From Chlamydiota bacterium (lineage in GTDB: Bacteria > Chlamydiota > Chlamydiia > Chlamydiales > JAJFMI01), in assembly GCA_021772235.1 (NCBI GenBank), contig JAJFMI010000114.1:1-5393 (forward strand): a stretch of 5,393 bases of DNA, given 5' to 3'. The notes beneath the pieces were generated by a model that saw nothing but the letters and a program-made list of their open reading frames with translations, was not told the origin of the DNA and did not search any database. The first letter of the stretch is position 1. Every line of letters starts with the position of its first letter. This document shows, piece by piece, positions 1 through 5,393 of the stretch. The translations under genes and the position numbers were made by a program.

Positions 1-2
1 AA

Positions 3-1493
3 GAAGATGCAAAAAAACATGAAGAGGCACTGGAAGTCTGGTTTGAACTGCTAGGATGCCGCCCTGATTCGGCAAAAGCGCTGCTTCATATTGGGAAGCT
101 CTACATGTGGCAAGGGGAGCTTGATCAAGCTGAAAAGTACATGAACAGAGCTTTAGAAAAAGATCCCGATGCTCCACTTGTAGATCTCTATCTTTCTAAT
201 GTCTATATTGCACAAGGGCGTTTTGAGGAAGCTTCTGAAATTATCGCAAAATACCCTGATGAGCACCATGCAAATGTAAACCGCGGACTGATTCACTATA
301 AGAAAAAAGAGTATAAACGCGCGGAAAAAGTTTTTAGAGAAATTCTAGAAAATACAAAAGGAGATCGAGATACAAGGCTTTGGTACGGGCGCACACTAGC
401 GCGCCAAACACGTTATGATGAGGCGAAAAGGCAGGTTAAATTGGCCTTGATGGGATTTCCTGAAAATGAAATACTCTGGCGGGAGCTTTGGAATACGCAA
501 TATTTTACAAACCCCATGTTGCTCTATGATATCCATTATGTAGAAGCGAAAGAGAACGATCCAGAGCTCGCCCTGCCAGTTGTCAAAAATTACTATTTTA
601 ATGAAAATTTCGAACTCTACCTTCCTTTCACAAACCGCATTCGAATGGACCTTTCTGCTTCAACAGGTTTTGAAAAAGAGAACGATATTTTTCCGCCGGT
701 GGGACACAACTATAAAGTGGATGTTTCGCAATTTCGACTGACTGAGAGATACCGGATTAGCGATGAGTGGAACCTCAATTTTTTTCAAAATATCCGCGTA
801 GGAGATGGGCTGCAAACCGGCGTAAATTTCCCCTTTCAAAATCGTCTCATCTTTGAGCCAGGGGGTAATTTAGCCTATGCTGGTGAAAAAACTCGATTTG
901 GCGCCGCTGTTTTTTACGACTCCTTTGTGACAAAAAACTTTTCCCTTGGAAAAGCGGTGTTTATTAAGACCAAAAATGTCGATGTGAACTTTTCTCAAGA
1001 GCTCAATTTTCATCCTATTCGTCCCAGAATCCGTGCTGCAGCAGCAAATCGCTACTACCAAGATGACCTAAATAACAAAAGACGCAGCTATAATATTTGG
1101 GTAGTCGTGGGACCTCCCAACTATACCGATATGATTGATATTTATTATCATTTTACCTGGCGCGCTTTTGATAAACTCACAACCAATTACTGGACTTATT
1201 TGCGACAGTATCGGCATCATGTCGGCTTAGATTTTCACAAAACTTGGAATTACAATACATTCTTCAACTTTCGCTATGAGTATGAGTGGCAACAAACTCA
1301 CCAACAGTTACGTCCAATTGGAAATTTCCTCTTTATTTCGCCATTGCAAAAACTTCAAGGGCAGAGGGTTGAAGCCTTGATCTCTAGAAGGTTTGGTGAT
1401 TTCTTTTTGGCTGAGATTTCAGGAAACTATTTCCGAAGTACCCTTGTTTACCGAGCCTATTCCATTCGGGCAAAATTAAACTGGCAATTCTAA
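3..1493 (+). CDS. TPR-repeat protein with C-terminal outer-membrane beta-barrel (YaiO-like architecture), 5' partial
   Basis: The frame is open from the window edge, so the N-terminus (signal peptide and further TPRs) is missing. The ATG at 105 lies inside a TPR helix pair (residues before it read ALLHIGKLY) and is not the true start. Codons 3 to about 480 encode roughly four TPR units with the usual pattern of A/G, Y and W/L and a final P, for example LYLSNVYIAQGRFEEASEII and the stretch around LWYGRTLARQTRYDEAKRQV. From about position 600 the protein becomes alternating aromatic/polar strands typical of an outer-membrane barrel (RIRMDLSAS, FRLTERYRI, FRYEYEW). It ends in IRAKLNWQF, whose C-terminal Phe fits a BAM recognition signal. 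TPR plus barrel is known from YaiO-type proteins and exopolysaccharide exporters (BcsC, PgaA), where TPRs are periplasmic. The substrate cannot be told, and no polysaccharide genes are in view. The architecture is well supported; the function is inferred only. Confidence 0.85.
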   Translation, partial: EDAKKHEEALEVWFELLGCRPDSAKALLHIGKLYMWQGELDQAEKYMNRALEKDPDAPLVDLYLSNVYIAQGRFEEASEIIAKYPDEHHANVNRGLIHYKKKEYKRAEKVFREILENTKGDRDTRLWYGRTLARQTRYDEAKRQVKLALMGFPENEILWRELWNTQYFTNPMLLYDIHYVEAKENDPELALPVVKNYYFNENFELYLPFTNRIRMDLSASTGFEKENDIFPPVGHNYKVDVSQFRLTERYRISDEWNLNFFQNIRVGDGLQTGVNFPFQNRLIFEPGGNLAYAGEKTRFGAAVFYDSFVTKNFSLGKAVFIKTKNVDVNFSQELNFHPIRPRIRAAAANRYYQDDLNNKRRSYNIWVVVGPPNYTDMIDIYYHFTWRAFDKLTTNYWTYLRQYRHHVGLDFHKTWNYNTFFNFRYEYEWQQTHQQLRPIGNFLFISPLQKLQGQRVEALISRRFGDFFLAEISGNYFRSTLVYRAYSIRAKLNWQF

Positions 1494-1582
1494 GGCTCCT
1501 TAACGCTTCGCCAAATCGATTTTCAGCCGCTAAGCCGTGTCACTTACACTGTCATAGCGGCTGAAAATCGATTTTGCTTTGC
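1494..1582. repeat. 89-bp hairpin repeat element, copy 1
   Basis: This stretch matches 4467-4555 at 83 of 89 positions without gaps. Its core is a perfect 20-nt inverted repeat: AAATCGATTTTCAGCCGCTA (1513-1532) and its reverse complement at 1555-1574. Inside is a second short stem, GTGT (1537-1540) with ACAC (1546-1549), closing a 5-nt loop. It starts one base after the TAA of the TPR-barrel gene. There is no uridine run right after the stem, so it is not a textbook intrinsic terminator, though it could still stop transcription or protect the mRNA 3' end. Its size, palindromic form and presence in two intergenic positions suggest a REP- or MITE-like extragenic element. No target-site duplication is certain, although GCTTTGCC-like octamers flank the stem on both sides. 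Confidence 0.9.
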
Positions 1583-1729
1583 CAAAACAAGCCTCTTGTG
1601 ACTTGTCTGCGCATTTTGCCAAAACCGTGAATTTGATCTTGCATTGGGATGGTTTTTAAGGCATATTCTGGAACTTCAGACACTCATATTTAGTGGTTTT
1701 TTTTGGGGATTTAGTTTATTTATTAAATT
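1494..1729. other. Intergenic region upstream of the three-gene operon
   Basis: No credible coding sequence is present. The first 89 bases are repeat copy 1, listed separately, and a less conserved tail of the repeat may run to the GCGCAT at 1609-1614. GCCAAAAC occurs twice, at 1581-1588 and 1618-1625 approximately, which may be debris of the same element. The promoter of the operon starting at 1730 must lie here or upstream. The best sigma70-like candidate I can see is TTGCAT (1639-1644) and TATTCT (1664-1669), but its 19-nt spacing makes it weak. A T8 tract followed by GGGG (1697-1708) precedes the first gene; the GGGGA is about 20 nt from the ATG, too far for a normal ribosome binding site. 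Confidence 0.5.
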
Positions 1730-2035
1730 ATGCGAGATAGTTTATTAAAGTTCGTTTCAGTTAATAAACAAATGCTGTGCACTTTGTTTATTTTCAGTAT
1801 CTCGTATCTCGTTTATAATCAAGCTGTTGAAAGAAAATGCACTCTCTTGCGCGTTTTACAAGCCAAAAAGTCTAGTCTTGCTGATGAAAAAGTACAGCTT
1901 GCAGAGAGACGGAGAGAATTGTTTTTGGAACTCGCAAGTTGTGATGATCCTGCCTGGGTAGAACTTTCGTTAATGCGAAAATTAGGTGTTGTCCCCGAGG
2001 GACAAGTGAAAGTGCACTTTAGTGATGACATTTAG
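1730..2035 (+). CDS. Small bitopic coiled-coil membrane protein, FtsB/DivIC/FtsL-like
   Basis: This 101-residue protein has a short basic N-terminus, one transmembrane helix at about residues 14-30 (LCTLFIFSISYLVY), and a charged, heptad-like coiled coil at about 31-70 rich in K, E, R and L. A C-terminal tail reads LMRKLGVVPEGQVKVHF. That order, the length and the tail resemble the septum formation initiator family (FtsB/DivIC: helix, coiled coil, then an 'R..LG.v.pGe' motif). Such proteins scaffold FtsQ, FtsL and FtsI/FtsW in the periplasm. The similarity is by eye, and FtsL or a lineage-specific protein is also possible. The ATG at 1730 is the first in frame after a TAG at 1712. No good Shine-Dalgarno is seen. 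Its TAG touches the ATG of the next gene, implying co-transcription and probably translational coupling. Confidence 0.75.
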   Translation: MRDSLLKFVSVNKQMLCTLFIFSISYLVYNQAVERKCTLLRVLQAKKSSLADEKVQLAERRRELFLELASCDDPAWVELSLMRKLGVVPEGQVKVHFSDDI

Positions 2036-3262
2036 ATGTTAGTTTTTGTTCTTATTCTTCTTATTGTATTTTCCGGGTTTTTGTCAGGGTCTGAGACTTC
2101 GCTCTTTTCGCTCTCTTCCATGCGGATTAAGAGTTTTTCTGGCAGCAAGAGACGAGGTGAGGCAGTTGCGGCAACGCTTTTAAAAGAACCAAGAAAACTC
2201 CTTGTCACACTCTTGATGCTCAATGTAGTGATGAATATTTTAGTGCAGAATGTTGTTTCGTCTATTTTTGGCGTTGATGGCGGTCTCATCCAGACAGTTG
2301 GAGTGCCACTTGCTTTGACACTTGTTTTTGGTGAGGTGATACCAAAATCAATAGCTCTGCCGAATAATCGAAAGATCGCTCCAATGGTCGCTCCTGCAAT
2401 TGGATTTGTGGCAAAAATTCTATCTGCACCACGCGATGTTATTACAAATGTTTGCAACTGGATCTCGCACCATTTTTACTTTTTTTTGCGTCCTGAAGAG
2501 GAGATTTCAGTAAGAGAATTGAAGCACGCTTTGAAGACTTCCAGAGAATATGGGATCTTAAGTGGTGATGAGGCCAAGCTCCTTGGTGGCTATCTCAATT
2601 TGGAAGAGGATTTAGTAAAGGAGTTGATGCGGCCAAGAGGCGAGATTCTTTACTATGACTTGAATGAACCAATTGTAGAATTATTAAAACTCTTTTGCGA
2701 AAAGCAGGTGACACGTGTACCTGTTGTAGAAGGAGATCTAAATCTTGTGAAGGGAACGATCTCCTCTCACGACTTTTTGCAGAATGAAGAAAAAATCAAG
2801 AAGCCGGAAGATCTAATTGAATACCTACAAACGGCTCTCTTTGTTCCCGAATCTGTTCCCGCCTCTCATTTAATACAGGAGCTTACAGAAAAACGTTTAG
2901 CACTTGTTGTAGATGAATTTGGTGCAGTTTCTGGATTGATTACATTTGAAGATTTGGTGGAAGTAGTCATAGGACAAATAGAAGACCCGCATGATGAGGG
3001 CACGCTTTATACAAAAGCAAAAGAAGATATTCTCATCGCCAGCGGGAAGCTAGAACTCTCAACTTTGGAAGAAGTTTTTGGAGTGGAGCTTGTAAGCCCC
3101 TCAAATATGGCAACAATTAGCGGGTATTTAATTGAGATAATGGGAGATATTCCCAAACCAGGGAAGAAGTATGTGGAAAAAGGGTTGTTATTCCATGTTC
3201 TTGCAGCTGATGAAAAGCGTATCCGTCGCATTTATATAAGGAAGATATCTCATGACAGGTAA
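2036..3262 (+). CDS. CNNM (DUF21)-CBS-CorC/HlyC membrane protein, first of a tandem pair
   Basis: The 408 residues show the full family architecture. The N-terminal CNNM/DUF21 membrane domain spans about 1-150, with SGSETSLFSLS (17-27), the NVVMNILVQN helix (63-72) and the signature FGEVIPKSIA (98-107). A linker holds EEISVRELKHAL (155-166). The CBS pair spans about 195-315, with LMRPRGEI (198-205) and DEFGAVSGLITFEDLVEVVIGQIEDPHDE (starting 293). The C-terminal CorC_HlyC domain spans about 325-405. Characterised relatives (CorC/YhdP/MpfA, eukaryotic CNNM) take part in Mg2+ or Co2+ export or Na+-linked Mg2+ transport, with CBS domains sensing nucleotides. The old 'hemolysin' label for this family is misleading. 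The ATG directly follows the stop of the previous gene with no local ribosome binding site, so reinitiation is likely. The family is sure; the transported ion is not. Confidence 0.93.
   Translation: MLVFVLILLIVFSGFLSGSETSLFSLSSMRIKSFSGSKRRGEAVAATLLKEPRKLLVTLLMLNVVMNILVQNVVSSIFGVDGGLIQTVGVPLALTLVFGEVIPKSIALPNNRKIAPMVAPAIGFVAKILSAPRDVITNVCNWISHHFYFFLRPEEEISVRELKHALKTSREYGILSGDEAKLLGGYLNLEEDLVKELMRPRGEILYYDLNEPIVELLKLFCEKQVTRVPVVEGDLNLVKGTISSHDFLQNEEKIKKPEDLIEYLQTALFVPESVPASHLIQELTEKRLALVVDEFGAVSGLITFEDLVEVVIGQIEDPHDEGTLYTKAKEDILIASGKLELSTLEEVFGVELVSPSNMATISGYLIEIMGDIPKPGKKYVEKGLLFHVLAADEKRIRRIYIRKISHDR
3238..3244 (+). promoter_or_regulatory. Ribosome binding site of the second CNNM gene
   Basis: AAGGAAG lies 7 nt before the ATG at 3252, inside the last codons of the first CNNM gene. 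It supports ATG 3252 as the start and thereby the 11-nt overlap of the two genes. It is the only clear Shine-Dalgarno-like site seen in the operon. Confidence 0.6.
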
Positions 3263-4460
3263 TTGGCACCTCTTTCTTTTTCTGACGATATTATCACTGC
3301 TTGTCCAAGGCTTTTTTTCCATGATGGAGATGGCATGCGTTTCCTTTCATAAAGTACGGTTGCACTACTTTGCAGATCGCGGCATTCGGCGCGCTGTCTG
3401 GCTAAGTAAGTTGTTAAAAAATCCGACCTATCTTTTTGGCACAACCCTGATTGGATTGAACTTAGCGCTGCAATTTGGATCAGAATGTTCGCGTCGTTTT
3501 TATGGAAGTATTGGATTAAGTCCTGACCTGGCTCCGATTACTCAAATTTTTCTCGTCATGATTTTTGCCGAACTTTCACCCATGTTCGCCGCAAGACGCT
3601 TTCCTGAACATGTAGCGATGTTGGGAATTGGCTTTGTCTATGTTTTTTCGCGCATCATGATCCCCATAATTTGGTTGCTCAATTTGATCTGTCGATTTGT
3701 ACAAATTATTCTCCGACTACCCAAAACACCTCCAGAATTTCTAACGCGAGATGAATTGCAGCGCGCATTGGAAGAGCGCGAAGAGAGAGGGGAGTCGCAG
3801 GAAGAATTTGAGACCGTTGCGACAAATGTTTTTGCGCTAAAGAGCAAGACTGTCTCAAATCTGATGGTGCCGCTTGAAGAATATCCCGCACTAAATGCGC
3901 AAACACCCCTAATTGATGCGAAGAAAGCCGTGGGCTCTTCAATATTTCTCACATATGGAAATGGAGCAGGCGATGTAGTTGGTGTTGGATATCCGCGTCA
4001 TCTTCTGCATCATGACCCGTTGATTTCTTTAAAAGAAATTGTTTCCACACCTTGGTTTGTGACGCATGAGACATCGATTTTTTCCATCATCAAGGAATTC
4101 CGCGTGAATAATCAAGCCTTAGCGATAGTTGTTGGTGAAACAGGCGCTCCTGTTGGAATACTTACACTCGAAGGAATTGTGGAAGAGATTTTCCAGAATG
4201 GTAATTACAAAAAGCGCCCCAAACTTAAGAGCCAGCTCGATCTCACTTTCTCCGGCAATACCCTACTTGAAGATATTAGCGAAAAATACGACGTATCGTT
4301 AGATGAGACAAATGCCGAAACCCTAGAAGAACTGGTGCATGAAATTTTGGGCCACCATCCATCAAAAGGAGAAGTCGCCCATTATGGTTATTTTGAGTTT
4401 CGCGTTGAAGAGGCGCCTTTAGTAGGCGAGCTACAAATTCGCATCACAACGCAGTATTAA
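3252..4460 (+). CDS. Divergent CNNM (DUF21)-CBS-CorC/HlyC membrane protein, second of a tandem pair
   Basis: The 402 residues have the same domain order as the upstream neighbour and almost the same length. Membrane helices fill about 1-155, with FFSMMEMACVSFHKVRL (21-37), GTTLIGLNLAL (63-73) and FAELSPMFAAR (105-115). The CBS region at about 195-315 ends in AIVVGETGAPVGILTLEGIVEEIF. A CorC_HlyC-type domain covers about 328-402. It is clearly a paralogue, but motifs are eroded: the family signature G-E-x-x-P-K is A-E-x-x-P-M here, the S-G-x-E-T motif becomes S-M-M-E-M, and the acidic tail after the second CBS motif is shortened. It overlaps the upstream gene by 11 nt and has its own AAGGAAG site. 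I infer a subunit working with the intact paralogue, perhaps as a heterodimer because CNNM proteins are dimers. A separate substrate is the alternative. Confidence 0.88.
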   Translation: MTGNWHLFLFLTILSLLVQGFFSMMEMACVSFHKVRLHYFADRGIRRAVWLSKLLKNPTYLFGTTLIGLNLALQFGSECSRRFYGSIGLSPDLAPITQIFLVMIFAELSPMFAARRFPEHVAMLGIGFVYVFSRIMIPIIWLLNLICRFVQIILRLPKTPPEFLTRDELQRALEEREERGESQEEFETVATNVFALKSKTVSNLMVPLEEYPALNAQTPLIDAKKAVGSSIFLTYGNGAGDVVGVGYPRHLLHHDPLISLKEIVSTPWFVTHETSIFSIIKEFRVNNQALAIVVGETGAPVGILTLEGIVEEIFQNGNYKKRPKLKSQLDLTFSGNTLLEDISEKYDVSLDETNAETLEELVHEILGHHPSKGEVAHYGYFEFRVEEAPLVGELQIRITTQY

Positions 4461-4466
4461 TTTTTC

Positions 4467-4555
4467 GGCTCCTTCTCGCTTTGCCAAATCGATTTTCAGC
4501 CGCTAAGCCGTGTTACTCACACTGTCATAGCGGCTGAAAATCAATTTTGCTTTGC
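4467..4555. repeat. 89-bp hairpin repeat element, copy 2, between convergent genes
   Basis: This is the second copy of the element at 1494-1582, with six substitutions and no gaps. The arms are AAATCGATTTTCAGCCGCTA (4486-4505) and TAGCGGCTGAAAATCAATTT (4528-4547). One G-to-A change breaks a C-G pair as read on the + strand but leaves a G-U pair on a minus-strand transcript. The inner GTGT/ACAC stem is kept and the loop changes from CACTT to TACTC. It begins six bases after the stop of the second CNNM gene and lies downstream of the thioredoxin gene, so it could end or protect transcripts from both sides. Similarity with copy 1 appears to continue weakly to the GCGCAT at 4581-4586. Confidence 0.9.
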
Positions 4556-4588
4556 GATAAGAACCCGCTGCAGCCGCTTCGCGCATCA

Positions 4589-5215
4589 TTAAAAATTGTT
4601 GTTAAGCCATTTTTCGAATGTCTCTTGATCCATACCACCTACTTTTTGGGCGATTGCTCCACCATCTTTGTAGATGATAAAGGTGGGCATGGCAGAAATA
4701 CCTAATTTTTTTGCGAGGGGGTTTTCTGCATCGACATCCAATTTTACAAACTTGATTTTCCCCTCATATTTTTCTTTTGCTTCAGAAAAAATGGGAGTCA
4801 TTGCTTTGCAAGGCCCGCACCACGTAGCAAAGCAGTCAATAACAACAGGAAGAGTAGATTCTACAACCTCAGTTTGGAAATTTTCGCTTGTAATAGAGAG
4901 AATGTTATCCTCATTTACTACATTACTTGGATAAGGTTTTAAAACATCTGCAATGACTTCCTGAAAATTTTGCATTATAGGCGTCCAGATTTCAGAATAT
5001 TTACTGTTATATTTCTGCATCACTTCCAGGGTTAATATTTCGTTTATTTGCCGTAATTCTTCTTCAGTAAAATTTTCTTCAAGAGTAGTTGTAAAACGAG
5101 AGAAATAGTTTTTGTCTAATTTTTCTTTTACGAGGTTTGTTATTTCATTTTCATTAACTTCTTTATTTTTGCTAGAAATCATCATCGATGAAAAAATTTG
5201 AATTAACTGTTCCAT
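4589..5215 (-). CDS. Thioredoxin-domain protein with N-terminal DUF2059-like helical domain; N-terminus probably truncated
   Basis: Counting from the ATG at 5215 (208 residues), about 104-208 is a complete thioredoxin fold. It has the buried Asp in VVIDCFA (D127), the redox site WCGPC (132-136), VKLDVDAENPLAKKLGI and the cis-proline in SAMPTF (P177), ending in KWLNNNF. This should be an active disulfide reductase or exchanger. C128 is an extra cysteine close to the site. Residues 1-95 are helical and resemble DUF2059, notably NFTEEELRQINEI followed by a YNSKYSEIWTPIMQ helix; this match is by eye. DUF2059 proteins normally carry a signal peptide, and none follows this ATG. No Shine-Dalgarno precedes it either. 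The frame stays open to the window end through GC-rich DNA (a GTG at 5305 is in frame), so the true 5' end was probably lost at a junction near 5227-5239. Cellular location is therefore undecided. Confidence 0.85.
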   Translation of the reverse strand: MEQLIQIFSSMMISSKNKEVNENEITNLVKEKLDKNYFSRFTTTLEENFTEEELRQINEILTLEVMQKYNSKYSEIWTPIMQNFQEVIADVLKPYPSNVVNEDNILSITSENFQTEVVESTLPVVIDCFATWCGPCKAMTPIFSEAKEKYEGKIKFVKLDVDAENPLAKKLGISAMPTFIIYKDGGAIAQKVGGMDQETFEKWLNNNF

Positions 5216-5226
5216 TTGAGATGACT

Positions 5227-5239
5227 GCTGAAAATCGAT
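5227..5239. repeat. 13-nt fragment of the hairpin repeat arm at a composition breakpoint
   Basis: GCTGAAAATCGAT here is identical to 1560-1572 in the right arm of repeat copy 1. Sequence to its left is AT-rich like the rest of the window; from about 5241 onwards it is about 67% GC. It may be a remnant of a third repeat copy or the microhomology through which two unrelated sequences were joined. It is too short to rule out coincidence completely. Confidence 0.5.
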
Positions 5240-5392
5240 GAGCACAAAGCCACCGGAGAAGGTGTTTACCGTGGTGGCCAGCACCCAGAAGGCGTAGACC
5301 GGCACGCCGACGAGGAAGGCGGTAAAACTCGCCGCCAGAAACGCCAGGGCTCGCCCTGCGCGGGTGACGTGGTCGTCCAGGGCGGCGGCATC
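5240..5392 (-). CDS. Partial GC-rich coding segment, unidentified membrane protein, probably foreign or chimeric
   Basis: The frame shared with the thioredoxin gene continues to the window end and reads DAAALDDHVTRAGRAL, then AFLAASFTAFLVGVPVYAF, then WVLATTVNTFSGGFVL. Almost every codon ends in G or C (GCC, CTG, GAC, ACC, GTC, GGC), the signature of a real gene in a high-GC genome and unlike any other gene here. The residues predict a charged segment followed by a long hydrophobic stretch, about one or two membrane helices. Both ends are absent: the upstream part lies outside the window and the downstream part is replaced at about 5239 by AT-rich sequence. I do not recognise the family. The in-frame connection with the DUF2059-thioredoxin part is probably accidental, and a gene caller would fuse the two. 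Confidence 0.5.
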
Positions 5393-5393
5393 C

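Noticed and set aside
1494..1582. Classical rho-independent terminator
   Set aside because: The stem is long and strong but is followed by ATTTTGCTTTGCC-type sequence rather than a U tract, and the near-identical second copy points to a repeat element first. A terminator role remains possible but is not shown.
1639..1669. Sigma70-like promoter TTGCAT / TATTCT for the operon
   Set aside because: The 19-nt spacing and poor -10 match make it no better than chance in AT-rich intergenic DNA. It is mentioned only as the best candidate.
3638..3952. Minus-strand reading frames inside the second CNNM gene
   Set aside because: They are serine- and arginine-rich shadows of a well-supported coding sequence on the other strand.
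2036..4460. Hemolysins
   Set aside because: CNNM-CBS proteins are often labelled hemolysin by old homology, but the family evidence points to divalent cation transport.
1494..4555. CRISPR repeats or terminal inverted repeats of a composite transposon enclosing the operon
   Set aside because: There are only two copies nearly 3 kb apart, in the same orientation, enclosing ordinary operon genes and no transposase or cas gene.
4674..4934. Plus-strand reading frame opposite the thioredoxin domain
   Set aside because: It is the antisense of the conserved WCGPC-containing region, lacks family resemblance and has no ribosome binding site.
4589..5305. One 238-residue membrane-anchored thioredoxin starting at the GTG at 5305
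   Set aside because: The first 30 codons belong to GC-rich DNA with a different codon usage, the frame is also open further upstream, and the composition changes exactly at a repeat fragment. A natural start there is unlikely.

Overview
The window reads as Gram-negative bacterial sequence of moderate-to-low GC from position 1 to about 5226. It is followed by a short segment of very different composition, about 67% GC by hand count over 5241-5393. The AT-rich part resembles an environmental member of the Chlamydiota. The basis is recalled knowledge, not a search: a tandem pair of CNNM/CBS proteins behind a small membrane protein recalls a conserved chlamydial neighbourhood, and the TPR/outer-membrane-barrel protein indicates a diderm cell. 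This assignment is tentative.

Layout. (1) Positions 3-1493 (+) hold the 3' part of a gene for TPR repeats followed by an outer-membrane beta-barrel; its 5' end lies outside the window. (2) Positions 1494-1729 are non-coding and begin with copy 1 of an 89-bp hairpin repeat. (3) Positions 1730-4460 (+) form a tight three-gene operon: a small FtsB/DivIC-like bitopic coiled-coil protein, then two CNNM-CBS-CorC/HlyC membrane proteins. The first two genes abut with no gap and the last two overlap by 11 nt. (4) Positions 4461-4588 lie between convergent genes and contain copy 2 of the same repeat, 83/89 identical to copy 1 with no indels. (5) Positions 4589-5215 (-) encode a thioredoxin domain with WCGPC preceded by a DUF2059-like helical domain. 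(6) Around 5227-5239 is a 13-nt piece identical to one arm of the repeat. Beyond it the sequence switches to GC-rich coding DNA (- strand) for a hydrophobic segment of an unidentified membrane protein that runs off the window.

How the parts relate. The operon looks like envelope housekeeping: a divisome-type scaffold and a pair of probable ion (Mg2+/Co2+-type) transporters that may act as a heteromer. The repeat sits directly behind both (+) gene blocks and is probably a mobile or extragenic palindromic element that may double as a 3'-end structure. The most notable anomaly is the right edge. The thioredoxin gene has no convincing start, and its reading frame runs unbroken into foreign-looking DNA exactly at a fragment of the local repeat. 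A chimeric join (assembly, amplification or recombination) is the simplest explanation. I see no clear evidence for a new defence or mobile system.
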